Positions 43,187 through 51,724 of a DNA stretch of 64,000 nt are shown here, piece by piece. This DNA comes from Lentisphaerae bacterium ADurb.Bin082 (GTDB taxonomy: Bacteria > Verrucomicrobiota > Lentisphaeria > Oligosphaerales > Oligosphaeraceae). A program made the position numbers and the translations under genes. Within the stretch, counting starts at the first letter, position 1. Each line of letters starts with the position of its first letter. The notes below the pieces were generated by a model. It was not told where the DNA came from and searched no databases. It saw only the letters and a list, made by a program, of their open reading frames with translations. Location: the NCBI GenBank assembly GCA_002070945.1, contig MWEG01000117.1:124001-188000 (forward strand), given 5' to 3'.

Positions 43187-44494
43187 TCACCGTCCCAGTG
43201 CGCGGGGCAGGGCGAGGGCGATGTCAGGGAAAAGCATCATGATGATGCAGGCGATGACGAGCAGGCCGGCGAACGGCAGGGCGTGGCGGAAGATATTCTG
43301 CATGGGGATGGTGCGTTCAATGCCGCTGACGACGTAGACGTTGACGCCGACCGGCGGGGTGATGACGCCCATCTGGACGAGCATGACGACCATGATACCA
43401 AACCAGACCGGGTCGTAGCCAAGCGTGAGTACGATTGGATAGAAGATGGGGATGGTCAGCAGGACGAGGGCGAGCGCGTCAACAAAGCATCCGGAGACCA
43501 TGTAGAAGAAGAGGATGATGGCCATGGTTACCCAGCTGGGCACAGGCAATTCGGCCAGGCCAGAGGCCAGGTAGGTCGGCAGGTTGGTCACTGCCAGGAA
43601 GCGCCCGAACACCAGGGCACCAGCCACGATGATGAGAACCATGCAGGAGGTGCGGACGGTTTCCATCAGCGATTGCCAGAGAACTTTGATAGTCAGTTTC
43701 TTTTGGATTGAGGCGATGAGGATGCTGCCTCCCGCGCCGACGGCGGCGGCTTCGGTGGGGGTGAACCAGCCGGTGAACATGCCACCCATGACGGCCGTGA
43801 AGAGGATTAAGGTTTCAGTGATGCCAGTGAGCGAACGGAAACGTTCGCGCCAGGTGAAGGAACGTCCCAGGGGTGCCAGTTCAGGCCGTTTTCGGCAGAT
43901 GAGGAAGATGTAGAGGCCGAAGAGGATGGTCACCATGAGGCTGGGGAGGATGCCGGCGATGAAGAGAGTGGCTGGCGACAGTTCAGTCATGATGGCGTAG
44001 ACGATGAAGACGACGCTGGGCGGCACCATGATGCCGAGGCTGCCCCCCGCGGCGATGATGCCAGCGCCAAAGTCGATGTTGAACTTGTGACGCCGCATTT
44101 CCGGCATGGCGACGGCGGTCATGGTGGCAGCGCTGGCCGGCCCAGAGCCGCAGACAGCGCCGAAAGCGGCGGCCGCGCCAATGGTGGCCAGGCCAAGGCC
44201 GCCAGGAAGACGCCCCAGCCAGCAGTTGGCAGCGTCAAACAGACGGCGGCTGATGCCGGAATGGTACGACACCTGGCCCATGAGGATGAAAAGAGGAATG
44301 ATGCTTAGGTCGTACTTGGTGAAATTCTCATAGAAGACGCTGACGAGAAGATGCGTTGCCGTGGCAGGATTGTGAATGGCGATCGCGAAGCCGACAGCGC
44401 CAACCAAGGTGAGCGCAAAGCCGACTGGCATGCTGAGGATGAGCATGGCCAGAAGAGCGATGCAGCCGAGAATGCCGAGAGGAAGAAGGCTCAT
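43187..44494 (-). CDS. dctM: TRAP transporter large permease, DctM
   Basis: 435 residues from ATG 44494, which overlaps the dctQ stop as ATGA; the frame opens at 44815 but that part reads through dctQ in another frame. About twelve membrane segments; family motifs include SIPVGFAL-type MPVGFALTLVGAVGFAIA and FGAVCGSGPASAATMTAVAMPEM, and PTEAAAVGAGGS in the middle. With DctQ and DctP it imports small organic acids using an ion gradient. Uronates, aldonates or sialic acid would fit the glycan-active neighbours, but the substrate is not readable. Confidence 0.94.
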   Translation of the reverse strand: MSLLPLGILGCIALLAMLILSMPVGFALTLVGAVGFAIAIHNPATATHLLVSVFYENFTKYDLSIIPLFILMGQVSYHSGISRRLFDAANCWLGRLPGGLGLATIGAAAAFGAVCGSGPASAATMTAVAMPEMRRHKFNIDFGAGIIAAGGSLGIMVPPSVVFIVYAIMTELSPATLFIAGILPSLMVTILFGLYIFLICRKRPELAPLGRSFTWRERFRSLTGITETLILFTAVMGGMFTGWFTPTEAAAVGAGGSILIASIQKKLTIKVLWQSLMETVRTSCMVLIIVAGALVFGRFLAVTNLPTYLASGLAELPVPSWVTMAIILFFYMVSGCFVDALALVLLTIPIFYPIVLTLGYDPVWFGIMVVMLVQMGVITPPVGVNVYVVSGIERTIPMQNIFRHALPFAGLLVIACIIMMLFPDIALALPRALGR

Positions 44495-44979
44495 GGTTTC
44501 ATCATCTCCTTCCCAGGATGGGCCAGATTGTAGAACTTGACGAGGACGACGACCGCAAGGGAAAAAGCCATGACCCAGAGAACCCAGAACAAGGGGATTT
44601 TGAGGGTTAGAGACACGCTGTTGCGGTGCATCAAGGTGATGCCGTAGGTGACGCAGCGCACAGACATGACGCTGAACAGAACCATCATGACTAGACGGGA
44701 AAAGCCATCCGCAATGATCTTGGCAGTCCGAGGCAGATTCTGGAAGAAGAACTCCACGGCGACGTGCCCCTTGACAGCGGTGGTGTAGGGCAGGGCGCAG
44801 ATGGCAGCAATGCAAGCAGCAATCTGGACAATGTCAACAGCGCCGGGAATGGGATAGCCGCAACGACGAAGAATGACGTCAAGGCAGGTGACAATGACGA
44901 TGAGAAGAACAGCCAGACCAGCTAGGCTGGTTAGAAATAAGACCAGCCCAGTGACGATTTTGCGGTAAATGTTCCACAT
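44491..44979 (-). CDS. dctQ: TRAP transporter small permease, DctQ
   Basis: 162 residues from ATG 44979 (MWNIYRK). The frame is open to 45060, but the extra residues (SIQHSTFSIQHSA) are a translation of heptamer module M5. Four membrane segments: VLFLTSLAGLAVLLIVIVTC, IVQIAACIAAICALPYTTAV, LVMMVLFSVMSVRCVTYGIT and LFWVLWVMAFSLAVVVLVKF. The VTCLDVILRRCGYPIPGAVDIVQ segment matches the DctQ N-terminal motif. It overlaps DctM by 4 bp. Confidence 0.92.
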   Translation of the reverse strand: MWNIYRKIVTGLVLFLTSLAGLAVLLIVIVTCLDVILRRCGYPIPGAVDIVQIAACIAAICALPYTTAVKGHVAVEFFFQNLPRTAKIIADGFSRLVMMVLFSVMSVRCVTYGITLMHRNSVSLTLKIPLFWVLWVMAFSLAVVVLVKFYNLAHPGKEMMKP

Positions 44980-44996
44980 AGTGAGCCTTATGAATA

Positions 44997-45107
44997 GGGT
45001 CGAGGGTCGAGGGGCTGAATGTTGAATGCTGAATGTTGAATGCTGAATGCTGAGGCGCATTTATCATTTATCATTCATCATTCATCATTTAGCATTCATC
45101 ATTCTAT
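44997..45107 (+). repeat. Composite heptamer module M5, between dctP and dctQ
   Basis: GAGGGTCGAGGGG, five left-arm heptamers of CTGAATG/TTGAATG type, GAGGCGCATTT, then six degenerate ATTCATC/ATTTATC units ending at the dctP stop codon (45104-45106). The standard GTTAGGGGCGAG end is missing here. Confidence 0.85.
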
Positions 45108-46180
45108 CGTCCGAGCTTGTTGTTGATGAAGATGAGTGCTTCCAGTCCGGGCTGTTTTTTCTGCTTGGTTTCCTGTACCCAATGATCAAAGAGGGGTTCG
45201 AGTGCTTCGGATGCCTTTTGGTTTTCTTCTGGCGCGATTGCGGTCACGGTTTTTCCCAGTTCGGTGACGAATTGCAGGCCTTCGTTGTCGGCGTCATCCC
45301 AGGCTTGGCCGTGCTTGGGTATCCATTCCTGGCTGACCTCGGTGATGATTTTCTGGATGTCGGCCGGCAGTTTTTCCCACGTTTTTTGGTTCATGACGAC
45401 GAACATGGTGGTGGTATAGCCGATGGCGGGGATTTTGGTGACGTGCTTGATGACTTCGCCTTGTTTCCAGCCTTTGAGCGCTTCTATGGGGCAGAGGGTG
45501 CCGTTGACAACGCCTTTGCGAAGAGCCTCGAACGTGTCAGGCTGGCTCATGCCGACCGCGTTGGCGCCGAGCGCGTTGATGATCATGGCGGTGATGCCGG
45601 TGCCGCGGATGTTCTGGCCGCGGATGTCAGCCAAGGTTTGGACCGGGGCTTGGGTGGCAAGAATGCCAGGGCCGTGGGCATGAGCATAGAGGAAGTGAGT
45701 CTGGGCCAATTCCTGGGGCTGGAAGTGGTTGATGAAGTCATTGGCGATGCTAGTGGCGGTCTTGCCGTCAGGGTAGCCATGCGGAAGGTCCAGGCATTCG
45801 ATGAGCGGGAACAAGCCGCGGGAGTAGGAGAAGCAGCTCATGCCAAGGTCAGAGACGCCATGAATGACGCAGTCGTAGTTTTCACTGGCGCTGGAGAGAA
45901 CCGCGCCGGAATAGATGTCAATGGTAACGCGGCCCTGGGTGCGGAGTTTGATTTCCTCGGCCCATTGTTCTGCCAGCTTGGTGTGGACGTGAGTGGAGGG
46001 GAAGAAAATGCTGTAGGTCAGGCGGAATTCCGGCCCGTCGCTGTCTTTGCGGCAGGCGACAAAGGTGATGACGGCGATGAGGATGGCCAGGAGGGGGAGA
46101 AACGTGAGCAGGGCGGCGACGGCTTTGCGGCGGGGGCGGGGAGGAGCGCCATGGTTGTCAGAATCGATTGTTGAGTTCAT
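45104..46180 (-). CDS. dctP: TRAP transporter solute-binding protein, DctP
   Basis: 358 residues. N-terminal hydrophobic helix AVAALLTFLPLLAILIAVITFVAC, which may end in a lipid-modified or membrane-anchored cysteine (FVAC is not a perfect lipobox). The mature part has the DctP pattern: FFPSTHVHTKLAEQWAEEIKLRTQGRVTIDIYSGAVL and later KTWEKLPADIQKIITEVSQE. The arginine/asparagine region GQNIRGTGITAMIINALGANAVGMS is where substrate carboxylate is bound in this family. First gene of dctP-dctQ-dctM. Confidence 0.93.
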   Translation of the reverse strand: MNSTIDSDNHGAPPRPRRKAVAALLTFLPLLAILIAVITFVACRKDSDGPEFRLTYSIFFPSTHVHTKLAEQWAEEIKLRTQGRVTIDIYSGAVLSSASENYDCVIHGVSDLGMSCFSYSRGLFPLIECLDLPHGYPDGKTATSIANDFINHFQPQELAQTHFLYAHAHGPGILATQAPVQTLADIRGQNIRGTGITAMIINALGANAVGMSQPDTFEALRKGVVNGTLCPIEALKGWKQGEVIKHVTKIPAIGYTTTMFVVMNQKTWEKLPADIQKIITEVSQEWIPKHGQAWDDADNEGLQFVTELGKTVTAIAPEENQKASEALEPLFDHWVQETKQKKQPGLEALIFINNKLGR

Positions 46181-46290
46181 GGGTGGGTTCCTTTTTGACG
46201 GCAGGGAGCGATGTGGTTATGAAATCGTTGCCAGAGGGGCATTTGAAAAAGACGTCAGGATGCGGTTGCGGGCGGGGAAGAAAAACCGGG

Positions 46291-46346
46291 AAAAAAAAGA
46301 GACAACACGGACTTGCCGGCCAATCGTCCGGTCAGTCGGTGTTGTC
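46291..46346 (-). terminator. Rho-independent terminator after the sugar isomerase/epimerase gene
   Basis: Minus strand: GACAACACCGAC, inner CCGG/CCGG pairing, then GTCCGTGTTGTC followed by TCTTTTTTTT. A second smaller hairpin GATGGCG-TTTG-CGCCATC lies at 46373-46390. It separates the upstream gene from the TRAP operon. Confidence 0.8.
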
Positions 46347-46400
46347 CTGTTTGGGCCTGCGTAGCGCTGTTTGATGGCGTTTGCGCCATCGGCGGCAGGC

Positions 46401-47255
46401 TCAGATTTTGGCTTTGAGGAAATTGACAGCAGTGCGGATGTCCGCCTCAGGATTAGCCCCGACCTCGCGTTCGATGGTGAGGTAACCCCGGTAACCTATT
46501 TCGGAAAGGGCTGCCAGATAGCGATCCCAATCCACTTTTCCCTCTCCGAGAGGCAGTTCATTGAACAGTTCGCCGATGTTGAGGCCTTCTATGCCGCCCT
46601 CGGCAAAGGAGGCGTAGACCTTGACGGGGTCGCAGGGCTTGTACTGGACGCCGTCCTTGGCGTGCGTGTGGACGATGTACTTTTTCAGGGTGTAGACGGC
46701 TTGCACCGGGTCGTCATTGAGAACCATGACTAGGTTGGCGGGGTCAAGATTGACGCCGACGCCAGGGGAGTTCACTTCGTCAAGGAAGGACGCCAGGAGC
46801 TTCGCGGGTTCCGGGCCAGTCTCAATGGCAAAGGCCACGCCGCGAGCGGCGGCATACTTGCCCAGCTCCTGGCAGACTTTGAGCTGATTGCGGTAGACCG
46901 GCGAGGTGCGGTCCGGGGGGACGACGCCGATGTGCGTGGTCACCACGTTCGTGCCTAAGTCAACAGCCAGGTCGACAATCGCTTTGGAACGGCTGATCTT
47001 GACTGTGTTCTCAGCTTCGATTTGGAAGCCATGGCCGCCCAAATCGCCGCACAAAGCCGAGATTTCCAGGCCAGCGTCGCGGACCAGTTGGCGGAACTGG
47101 CGGCGCCGGCCGGCGTCAAGGGCTTCGGCGGACATGTCGCCGTCAACCACATAGACCTGGATGCCGTCAGCGCCAAGTTCGCGGGCTTTGCGGACGCCCT
47201 CGGGAATAGGCAGGCGGAGGGAGTCAACCATCACGCCGATTTTGAATCTGGACAT
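46401..47255 (-). CDS. Sugar phosphate isomerase/epimerase-like TIM-barrel protein
   Basis: 284 residues, xylose isomerase-like AP-endonuclease-2 fold. Metal ligands are in the expected places: Glu in FAIETGPEPAKLL, Asp in GVNLDPANLV, His in IVHTHAKDG and Glu in LTIEREVG. Likely isomerises or epimerises a sugar or sugar acid in the cytoplasm. It lies upstream of the TRAP genes on the same strand but with a terminator between, so it may be transcribed apart. Substrate not readable. Confidence 0.88.
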   Translation of the reverse strand: MSRFKIGVMVDSLRLPIPEGVRKARELGADGIQVYVVDGDMSAEALDAGRRRQFRQLVRDAGLEISALCGDLGGHGFQIEAENTVKISRSKAIVDLAVDLGTNVVTTHIGVVPPDRTSPVYRNQLKVCQELGKYAAARGVAFAIETGPEPAKLLASFLDEVNSPGVGVNLDPANLVMVLNDDPVQAVYTLKKYIVHTHAKDGVQYKPCDPVKVYASFAEGGIEGLNIGELFNELPLGEGKVDWDRYLAALSEIGYRGYLTIEREVGANPEADIRTAVNFLKAKI

Positions 47256-47318
47256 GGCAACACGCTCAATTTATGGGGTAGGGAGATGCAGTTGGGCTGG
47301 CGCCCATAAACTATTTTT

Positions 47319-47352
47319 AACCACGAAAGACACGAAAAAACACGAAATTTTT
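47319..47352 (+). repeat. CACGAAAGA nine/ten-base repeat with T run
   Basis: TTAACCACGAAAGACACGAA, then AAAACACGAAATTTTTG. The same architecture as the GCAGATGAC and CGCCAAGAG units. Confidence 0.7.
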
Positions 47353-47544
47353 GTCTTTGGGTTGGTGCTTGGACGGGTGAGATTGCACGTGGTTTCGCAG
47401 TTAAGTTACGAAAATTTGACTCGCTTAATGTAATAGCATTTGCGGGGAGTGCAAGCCGGAAAAGCGAAAACTCTTTTGGAGCGTAAATCCCATAAATTTA
47501 CATGTACCTGGACAGGATGGCAGAAGAATTGTCGCCATGATATA

Positions 47545-47575
47545 TTAAGCCGCCAAGAGCGCCAAGATTTTTTCC
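47545..47575 (+). repeat. CGCCAAGAG nine-base repeat with T run
   Basis: TTAAGCCGCCAAGAGCGCCA, AGATTTTTTCCC. Confidence 0.7.
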
Positions 47576-47639
47576 CTGCGGCGAGTCCTCCAGGAGGCAG
47601 CCGTTCGCATATATTCTGTCACAGCAGTAAGGAAACATC

Positions 47640-48989
47640 ATGGGAACCACATCTGTTGACGCCAGGCAAGGCAAATTGAGCTATAAGCTGTTTTGGACTT
47701 GGGATCACACCACGAACTGGGTGCTGAACACGATTGGGAAGCAGAATTGCGGCGTCGCCAATCATTACACCAAGCGGCCAGACACCTTTGTGCGGGACTA
47801 TCTGCGCGTCATCGACTGGAGCGCGGCTAATGGGGTGGACGCGGTGGGCATTGTCGGCCTGCTTCGGGACGTCCACGGCGGCTTTGACAGCGCCCGTCGG
47901 CTTTGCGTCTATGCTCGGGAGCGTGGGGTGCGGGTTTACCTTATTGCCGGCTTGTATGCTTATGGTGGGATTTACTATGAAGGCGATTCGCAGCTGTCGC
48001 TAGACCGATTCCTGGCGAACAATCCGGATTGCATGGGCCAAGCGATGGACGGATCGCCACGGTACATCAATTTCCGGTATCCTTACGGCTATAAGAAGGA
48101 GCCGGTAGCCTGTCCCTCAAACCCCAAAGTCCGGAATTTTGTCCTGGATTCCCTGGACTACCTGTTCATGGTTCTTCCCGAGCTGGGCGGCATCCAGATG
48201 GAGGCCGGGGATTCGTTTCAATGCCTGTGCGACCAATGCCGCGCCCGGAGAGCGGAAATGCGCGGCGGCGAAAAACGCCTGCCGGCTTTTTCGCTTAGCG
48301 ATATGGCGGGCATTTATCCGGAGGCGGCCGAAGTGATTCGGAGCCGTTCGTCAGACGCCTGGGTCATCTGTGAAACTTACACGCACTACATCAACAACAC
48401 TGCATTCAGCGACGTCACTTCGCCGGCTATGCAGGCCATGCTGAAAATGCCGGACGAGACTTTTTGGCAGTGGAGCGACCGTCATTTTGGCAAGCGGGTC
48501 TGGACCGAGGCGGATCGTCTTCCCGAGCATTTGCGTCGTTTCCGGCATGTGATGCGGGCTCACCACAGCACCCAGTGGGATGGAGGCCGCGGTACCCTGG
48601 CGGTGGACAGCATCCGCCAACAGTGCCGGTTGAGCTATGCCGCAGGCATTCAAGGCGTGTCCATGTTCGGGGAGACGTCACCCTTTCACGCCAATACGGA
48701 ATTCAATTACCTTGCCTTGCAGTACTTTGCCGACCATCCCATGGACTCTGTCCAGTCCTTTGCCGAGCAGGTCATGGCGCCGCGCCTGGGCGGAACTGCG
48801 CTGGCCGAGCGCTATCTCGAACTGGCCGTGTTGCACAAGACGCCGGAAAAAATCCCAGCGGCAGTCCGTGAAATCGCTAAAATCATCTCCAGCATCACGG
48901 GCGACGATGTCTTGCGGAGGTGGACGTACCTGGCGTCATTCCTGAACTCGTATTATTGGGAAAGCGTGCAGGAGAAGAAGGCGGAGTAG
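47640..48989 (+). CDS. Cytoplasmic TIM-barrel glycosidase-like protein
   Basis: 449 residues, no signal peptide. ATG with AAGGAA upstream. WTWDHTTNWVLNTIGKQNCGVANHYTK opens a barrel; VDAVGIVGLLRDVHGGFDSARRLCVYARERGVRVYLIAGLYAYGGIYYEG and PELGGIQMEAGDSFQCLCDQCRARR resemble DUF4838/alpha-glucuronidase-type barrels, which carry a C-x-C-x-x-C motif after an E-x-G-D segment. It would act on imported sugar fragments. No close family name can be given with confidence. It diverges from the sugar isomerase/epimerase gene. Confidence 0.7.
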   Translation: MGTTSVDARQGKLSYKLFWTWDHTTNWVLNTIGKQNCGVANHYTKRPDTFVRDYLRVIDWSAANGVDAVGIVGLLRDVHGGFDSARRLCVYARERGVRVYLIAGLYAYGGIYYEGDSQLSLDRFLANNPDCMGQAMDGSPRYINFRYPYGYKKEPVACPSNPKVRNFVLDSLDYLFMVLPELGGIQMEAGDSFQCLCDQCRARRAEMRGGEKRLPAFSLSDMAGIYPEAAEVIRSRSSDAWVICETYTHYINNTAFSDVTSPAMQAMLKMPDETFWQWSDRHFGKRVWTEADRLPEHLRRFRHVMRAHHSTQWDGGRGTLAVDSIRQQCRLSYAAGIQGVSMFGETSPFHANTEFNYLALQYFADHPMDSVQSFAEQVMAPRLGGTALAERYLELAVLHKTPEKIPAAVREIAKIISSITGDDVLRRWTYLASFLNSYYWESVQEKKAE

Positions 48990-49002
48990 TGGACAGTGGA
49001 CG

Positions 49003-49124
49003 AGGGACTGAATGTTGAATGCTGAATGCTGAATGCTGAATGCTGAATGCTGAGGCGCATTTCATATTTCATAATTCATATTTCATAATTCATAATTCAT
49101 AATTCATAATTCATTAGGGGCGAG
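49003..49124 (+). repeat. Composite heptamer module M6
   Basis: GAGGGACTGAATG, six to seven left-arm heptamers, GAGGCGCATTT, about eight CATAATT/CATATTT units, then CATTAGGGGCGAG. It begins 13 bp after the stop of the plus-strand TIM-barrel gene, which converges with the next minus-strand gene. Confidence 0.85.
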
Positions 49125-49143
49125 AGCTACATACGCTTGCCGC

Positions 49144-49196
49144 CGTCCACCATGTCCACCACGTCCATCACGTCCACCACGTCCACCATGTCCACC
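49144..49196. repeat. GTCCACNNN nine-base repeat array
   Basis: GTCCACCAT, GTCCACCAC, GTCCATCAC, GTCCACCAC, GTCCACCAT, GTCCACCGC: six units, the most regular of its kind in the window. Confidence 0.8.
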
Positions 49197-49225
49197 GCCG
49201 CCTCGCCGTGCCGTGCTTCTTTGGC

Positions 49226-51646
49226 TCACTCCAATTCGTAGACGTGGGTGCCATAGTTGGTGAAGGTGTCGGTTAGGACGCCGTCAGCCAGTTGGATGGT
49301 TCTGTCCTCGAAGAGCACCTTGGCGCTTTTGACGCCCGGCAGAGTGATTTGAGCCTTGACAGTGGCTTCGGCTGAGCAGGAGGCAAGGAGGAACTTTTTG
49401 CCCTGGTGGACTTTGAGGAGGATGGACACAGCGTGGTTGCCTTCGGTGTCGACGGTTGGCCCTTCGACGATGATCGGCGGCGCAGGCTGCGGCGGGTTGC
49501 GTTCGACTAGGATGTCTTGCAACGCTGCCAGCTCCTTGGCAACGGTGGTGATGTTCCGCCATGTCTCTGGCGTGTCAGTGACGCCGTGGTTTTTATTGTA
49601 GCCGCCGTAGGTGTACCAAGTCATGCCGTGAGCGCCGTTGATGATGGAGAGATAGGTCATGGCGCGAAGCTCGGCAAAGGTCGGGAAACGAACCCAGCTG
49701 CTCCAGCCTTGGAAATACTGGACAATGGCCCAGATGGTGCGGGGCGGATTGCCCTTGAGCTGGAGGTCCTTCTGGATGGTCTTCATGTTAGTGACGACGT
49801 TGGCGACGCCGGGCTTGCCTTCTGGGCCTCGGATGGGGTAGATTTCCGGCAGGAAGCCATCCGTGGCGTCAACAAAGTCGAAATAGCGCGAGGCATCCGG
49901 TGCGCCGACTGGGTCAGCCTGGATGGTGATGCGTCCCGGATCGACGGCGCGCACTGCCGAGCTGAGGGATTGCAAGTCCTGCCAGGTGACGTGCGACGCG
50001 GTGTCGTCAGCCAGGTACCAGGCGAGCAGGGCGGGGTGATTGCGCTCGCGGATGACCGTCTGGAGAACGGCTTTGGGGTTCATGCGGTTGGCGCCGAAGT
50101 TGGAGGCGATGTAGAGCTTCATGCCGTACTGGTGCGCCTTGTCCATGAATTCCGTGAAGTCAGGGCCGCGTCGGCTGTTGTAGGTATGGACGAGGTTGAA
50201 GCCGTTTTTCTGCAATTCCGCGAAGCAGTTGTCGAAATTGGAGTTATTGAATTCGCGTTTCCAGACGGCGTAGAGGCCGATGGGGAAGAAGGGCTTGCCG
50301 TCAACCAGAGTGAAGCCGTCGTCGCGGACAGTGACGAGGTTGCTTTTGGGCGATTCGCCGATGGAGAAGTAGAAGGTCACGTCCAGCGGATTGCCTTCGA
50401 TGTCCTCGACGTGCACAGTGCAGGAATGGAGGTTGATGATCGGCGCGTCAGGGAATGGCTGGGACAAGTCATCGGGATTGGGCGAGCCGGGGAGCGGTTC
50501 AAAGGGCGTAGTCGGGGTGTAGGTCACCGTGTCGCCGTCTCGCCTCACTTCGGCGGTGATGTCCTTGCCGTCCAGGGCGACGGTGAGAGTGCGCCAGTTG
50601 ACGGCGGTGTCGTCAGTGATTTGGAAGGACACGGGGACTTTGGGGTCGAGTGAGCGTGCTGGCGTGCGTTGGAAGAGCCTGGGCGCCTGCGGTTTCGGAT
50701 TTTCGTAATTAGCGTCAGTGACGGCGCCGACAGTTACTGAGAGGAGCTTGGGCGATTCAATGCCGGTGGCATTTAGAAATGCCTTGTAGCGGAGCCACTT
50801 GGCAGCGGGCGGGAAGTTCAGGCTGAAGGGTTTGGTGCGAAAGAAGGTCTTGTCGCTGCCATCGGGGCCGTTGAACGGCGTCCAGGCGGACGGAGTGCCT
50901 TCCACCTCGGTGGCGGTGGAGAGCTGGAAGGCCACGTCGGTTCCGGCCGGGCAATCGGCTTCCCAGGAGAGCATGTCGCCAGGGCGGAGTCGGTGGACGC
51001 CGGAGACAAATGATGCCTGCGGGAGCCGTTTTGATTTGGCGTCAAGGAGTTGCGCCTCAACGCGAGAGATGGCGAGGATTTCGTTTGGCCGGACGTTGGG
51101 CGAGTCTGCGCCAAGGCGGATGGACACCATTGTCGCGCCCTCGGGCCGGGGGAATTCCAGATAGGTTTGCACAGGGCGCGGGCTTTTGGATAGGAAGCCG
51201 AACGGCACCAGGGCGATGGTCTTGCCCTCCGCGTCCAGCCATTGGACGGCGGTAAAGTAGAGTTCTTTGTGGGGCCGATTGGTGTGCATGTCGACCGTGC
51301 CTGATGCCTCGATGATGATGCCCAGGGCTGTTGACGAGCCGAGGTTTCCGAATGGCTTGGTGGTGATTTCCCAGGCAGTGTCGCTTTCCTTGCTCTGCGG
51401 GTTGGTGATGGTCATGGCGGCTGGTTCAGCCCGGCGTTCAATCTTGAGCTTGTGCTCGTAGTTGGTGTGAGGCAGCCATAAGTTGTTTTCCTCCTGGAAG
51501 GTGTCGAGAAAAACGGTTTTGCCGACGTGCCTGATGATGGGGACGCCGCCTTCCTCCAGGAGGATGCCGTCCCGGTCGTGGATGGGGGCGGCAGCAATGA
51601 TGGCGGCAGAAGCTAGCAGGACAGACAAAGGGAGAGCTTTTCGCAT
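49226..51646 (-). CDS. Secreted glycosidase-like protein, paralogue of 52791-55616
   Basis: 806 residues. AGGAGAAAAA precedes the ATG. Signal peptide MRKALPLSVLLASAAIIAAA. N-terminal beta-sandwich domains (about 40-420) precede a TIM-barrel part opened by VRDDGFTLVDGKPFFPIGLYAVWK, the pattern of beta-galactosidase/GH2-like and related clan A barrels. The strand where an N-E acid/base glutamate is usual reads LLAWYLADDTASH, so a catalytic acid other than the standard one would be needed. GAHGMTWYTYGGYNKNHGVTDTPETW is shared with the paralogue. It lies downstream of the LacI-family gene, likely in one operon with it. Confidence 0.75.
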   Translation of the reverse strand: MRKALPLSVLLASAAIIAAAPIHDRDGILLEEGGVPIIRHVGKTVFLDTFQEENNLWLPHTNYEHKLKIERRAEPAAMTITNPQSKESDTAWEITTKPFGNLGSSTALGIIIEASGTVDMHTNRPHKELYFTAVQWLDAEGKTIALVPFGFLSKSPRPVQTYLEFPRPEGATMVSIRLGADSPNVRPNEILAISRVEAQLLDAKSKRLPQASFVSGVHRLRPGDMLSWEADCPAGTDVAFQLSTATEVEGTPSAWTPFNGPDGSDKTFFRTKPFSLNFPPAAKWLRYKAFLNATGIESPKLLSVTVGAVTDANYENPKPQAPRLFQRTPARSLDPKVPVSFQITDDTAVNWRTLTVALDGKDITAEVRRDGDTVTYTPTTPFEPLPGSPNPDDLSQPFPDAPIINLHSCTVHVEDIEGNPLDVTFYFSIGESPKSNLVTVRDDGFTLVDGKPFFPIGLYAVWKREFNNSNFDNCFAELQKNGFNLVHTYNSRRGPDFTEFMDKAHQYGMKLYIASNFGANRMNPKAVLQTVIRERNHPALLAWYLADDTASHVTWQDLQSLSSAVRAVDPGRITIQADPVGAPDASRYFDFVDATDGFLPEIYPIRGPEGKPGVANVVTNMKTIQKDLQLKGNPPRTIWAIVQYFQGWSSWVRFPTFAELRAMTYLSIINGAHGMTWYTYGGYNKNHGVTDTPETWRNITTVAKELAALQDILVERNPPQPAPPIIVEGPTVDTEGNHAVSILLKVHQGKKFLLASCSAEATVKAQITLPGVKSAKVLFEDRTIQLADGVLTDTFTNYGTHVYELE

Positions 51647-51724
51647 GGTGGTTTTTCTCCTGGTTTTAATATCTATTTCGTGATTTGGTGGTTAGGACAT
51701 GAGGATATTTGGTGCAAGGCGCGG

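Larger units (their letters stand above)
47256..47639. other. Divergent intergenic region with nine-base repeats
   Basis: 384 bp between divergent genes. Contains a CACGAAAGA unit repeat (47319-47352) and a CGCCAAGAG unit repeat (47545-47575), both followed by T runs. No clear promoter was found. AAGGAA precedes the ATG at 47640. Confidence 0.6.

Noticed and set aside
44495-44815. Extended DctM N-terminus
   Set aside because: It reads through dctQ in another frame and is cysteine/histidine-rich nonsense; ATG 44494 with ATGA overlap is the expected start.
45047-46174. 375-residue plus-strand frame opposite dctP
   Set aside because: Its start lies in the heptamer module and the rest is antisense to dctP.
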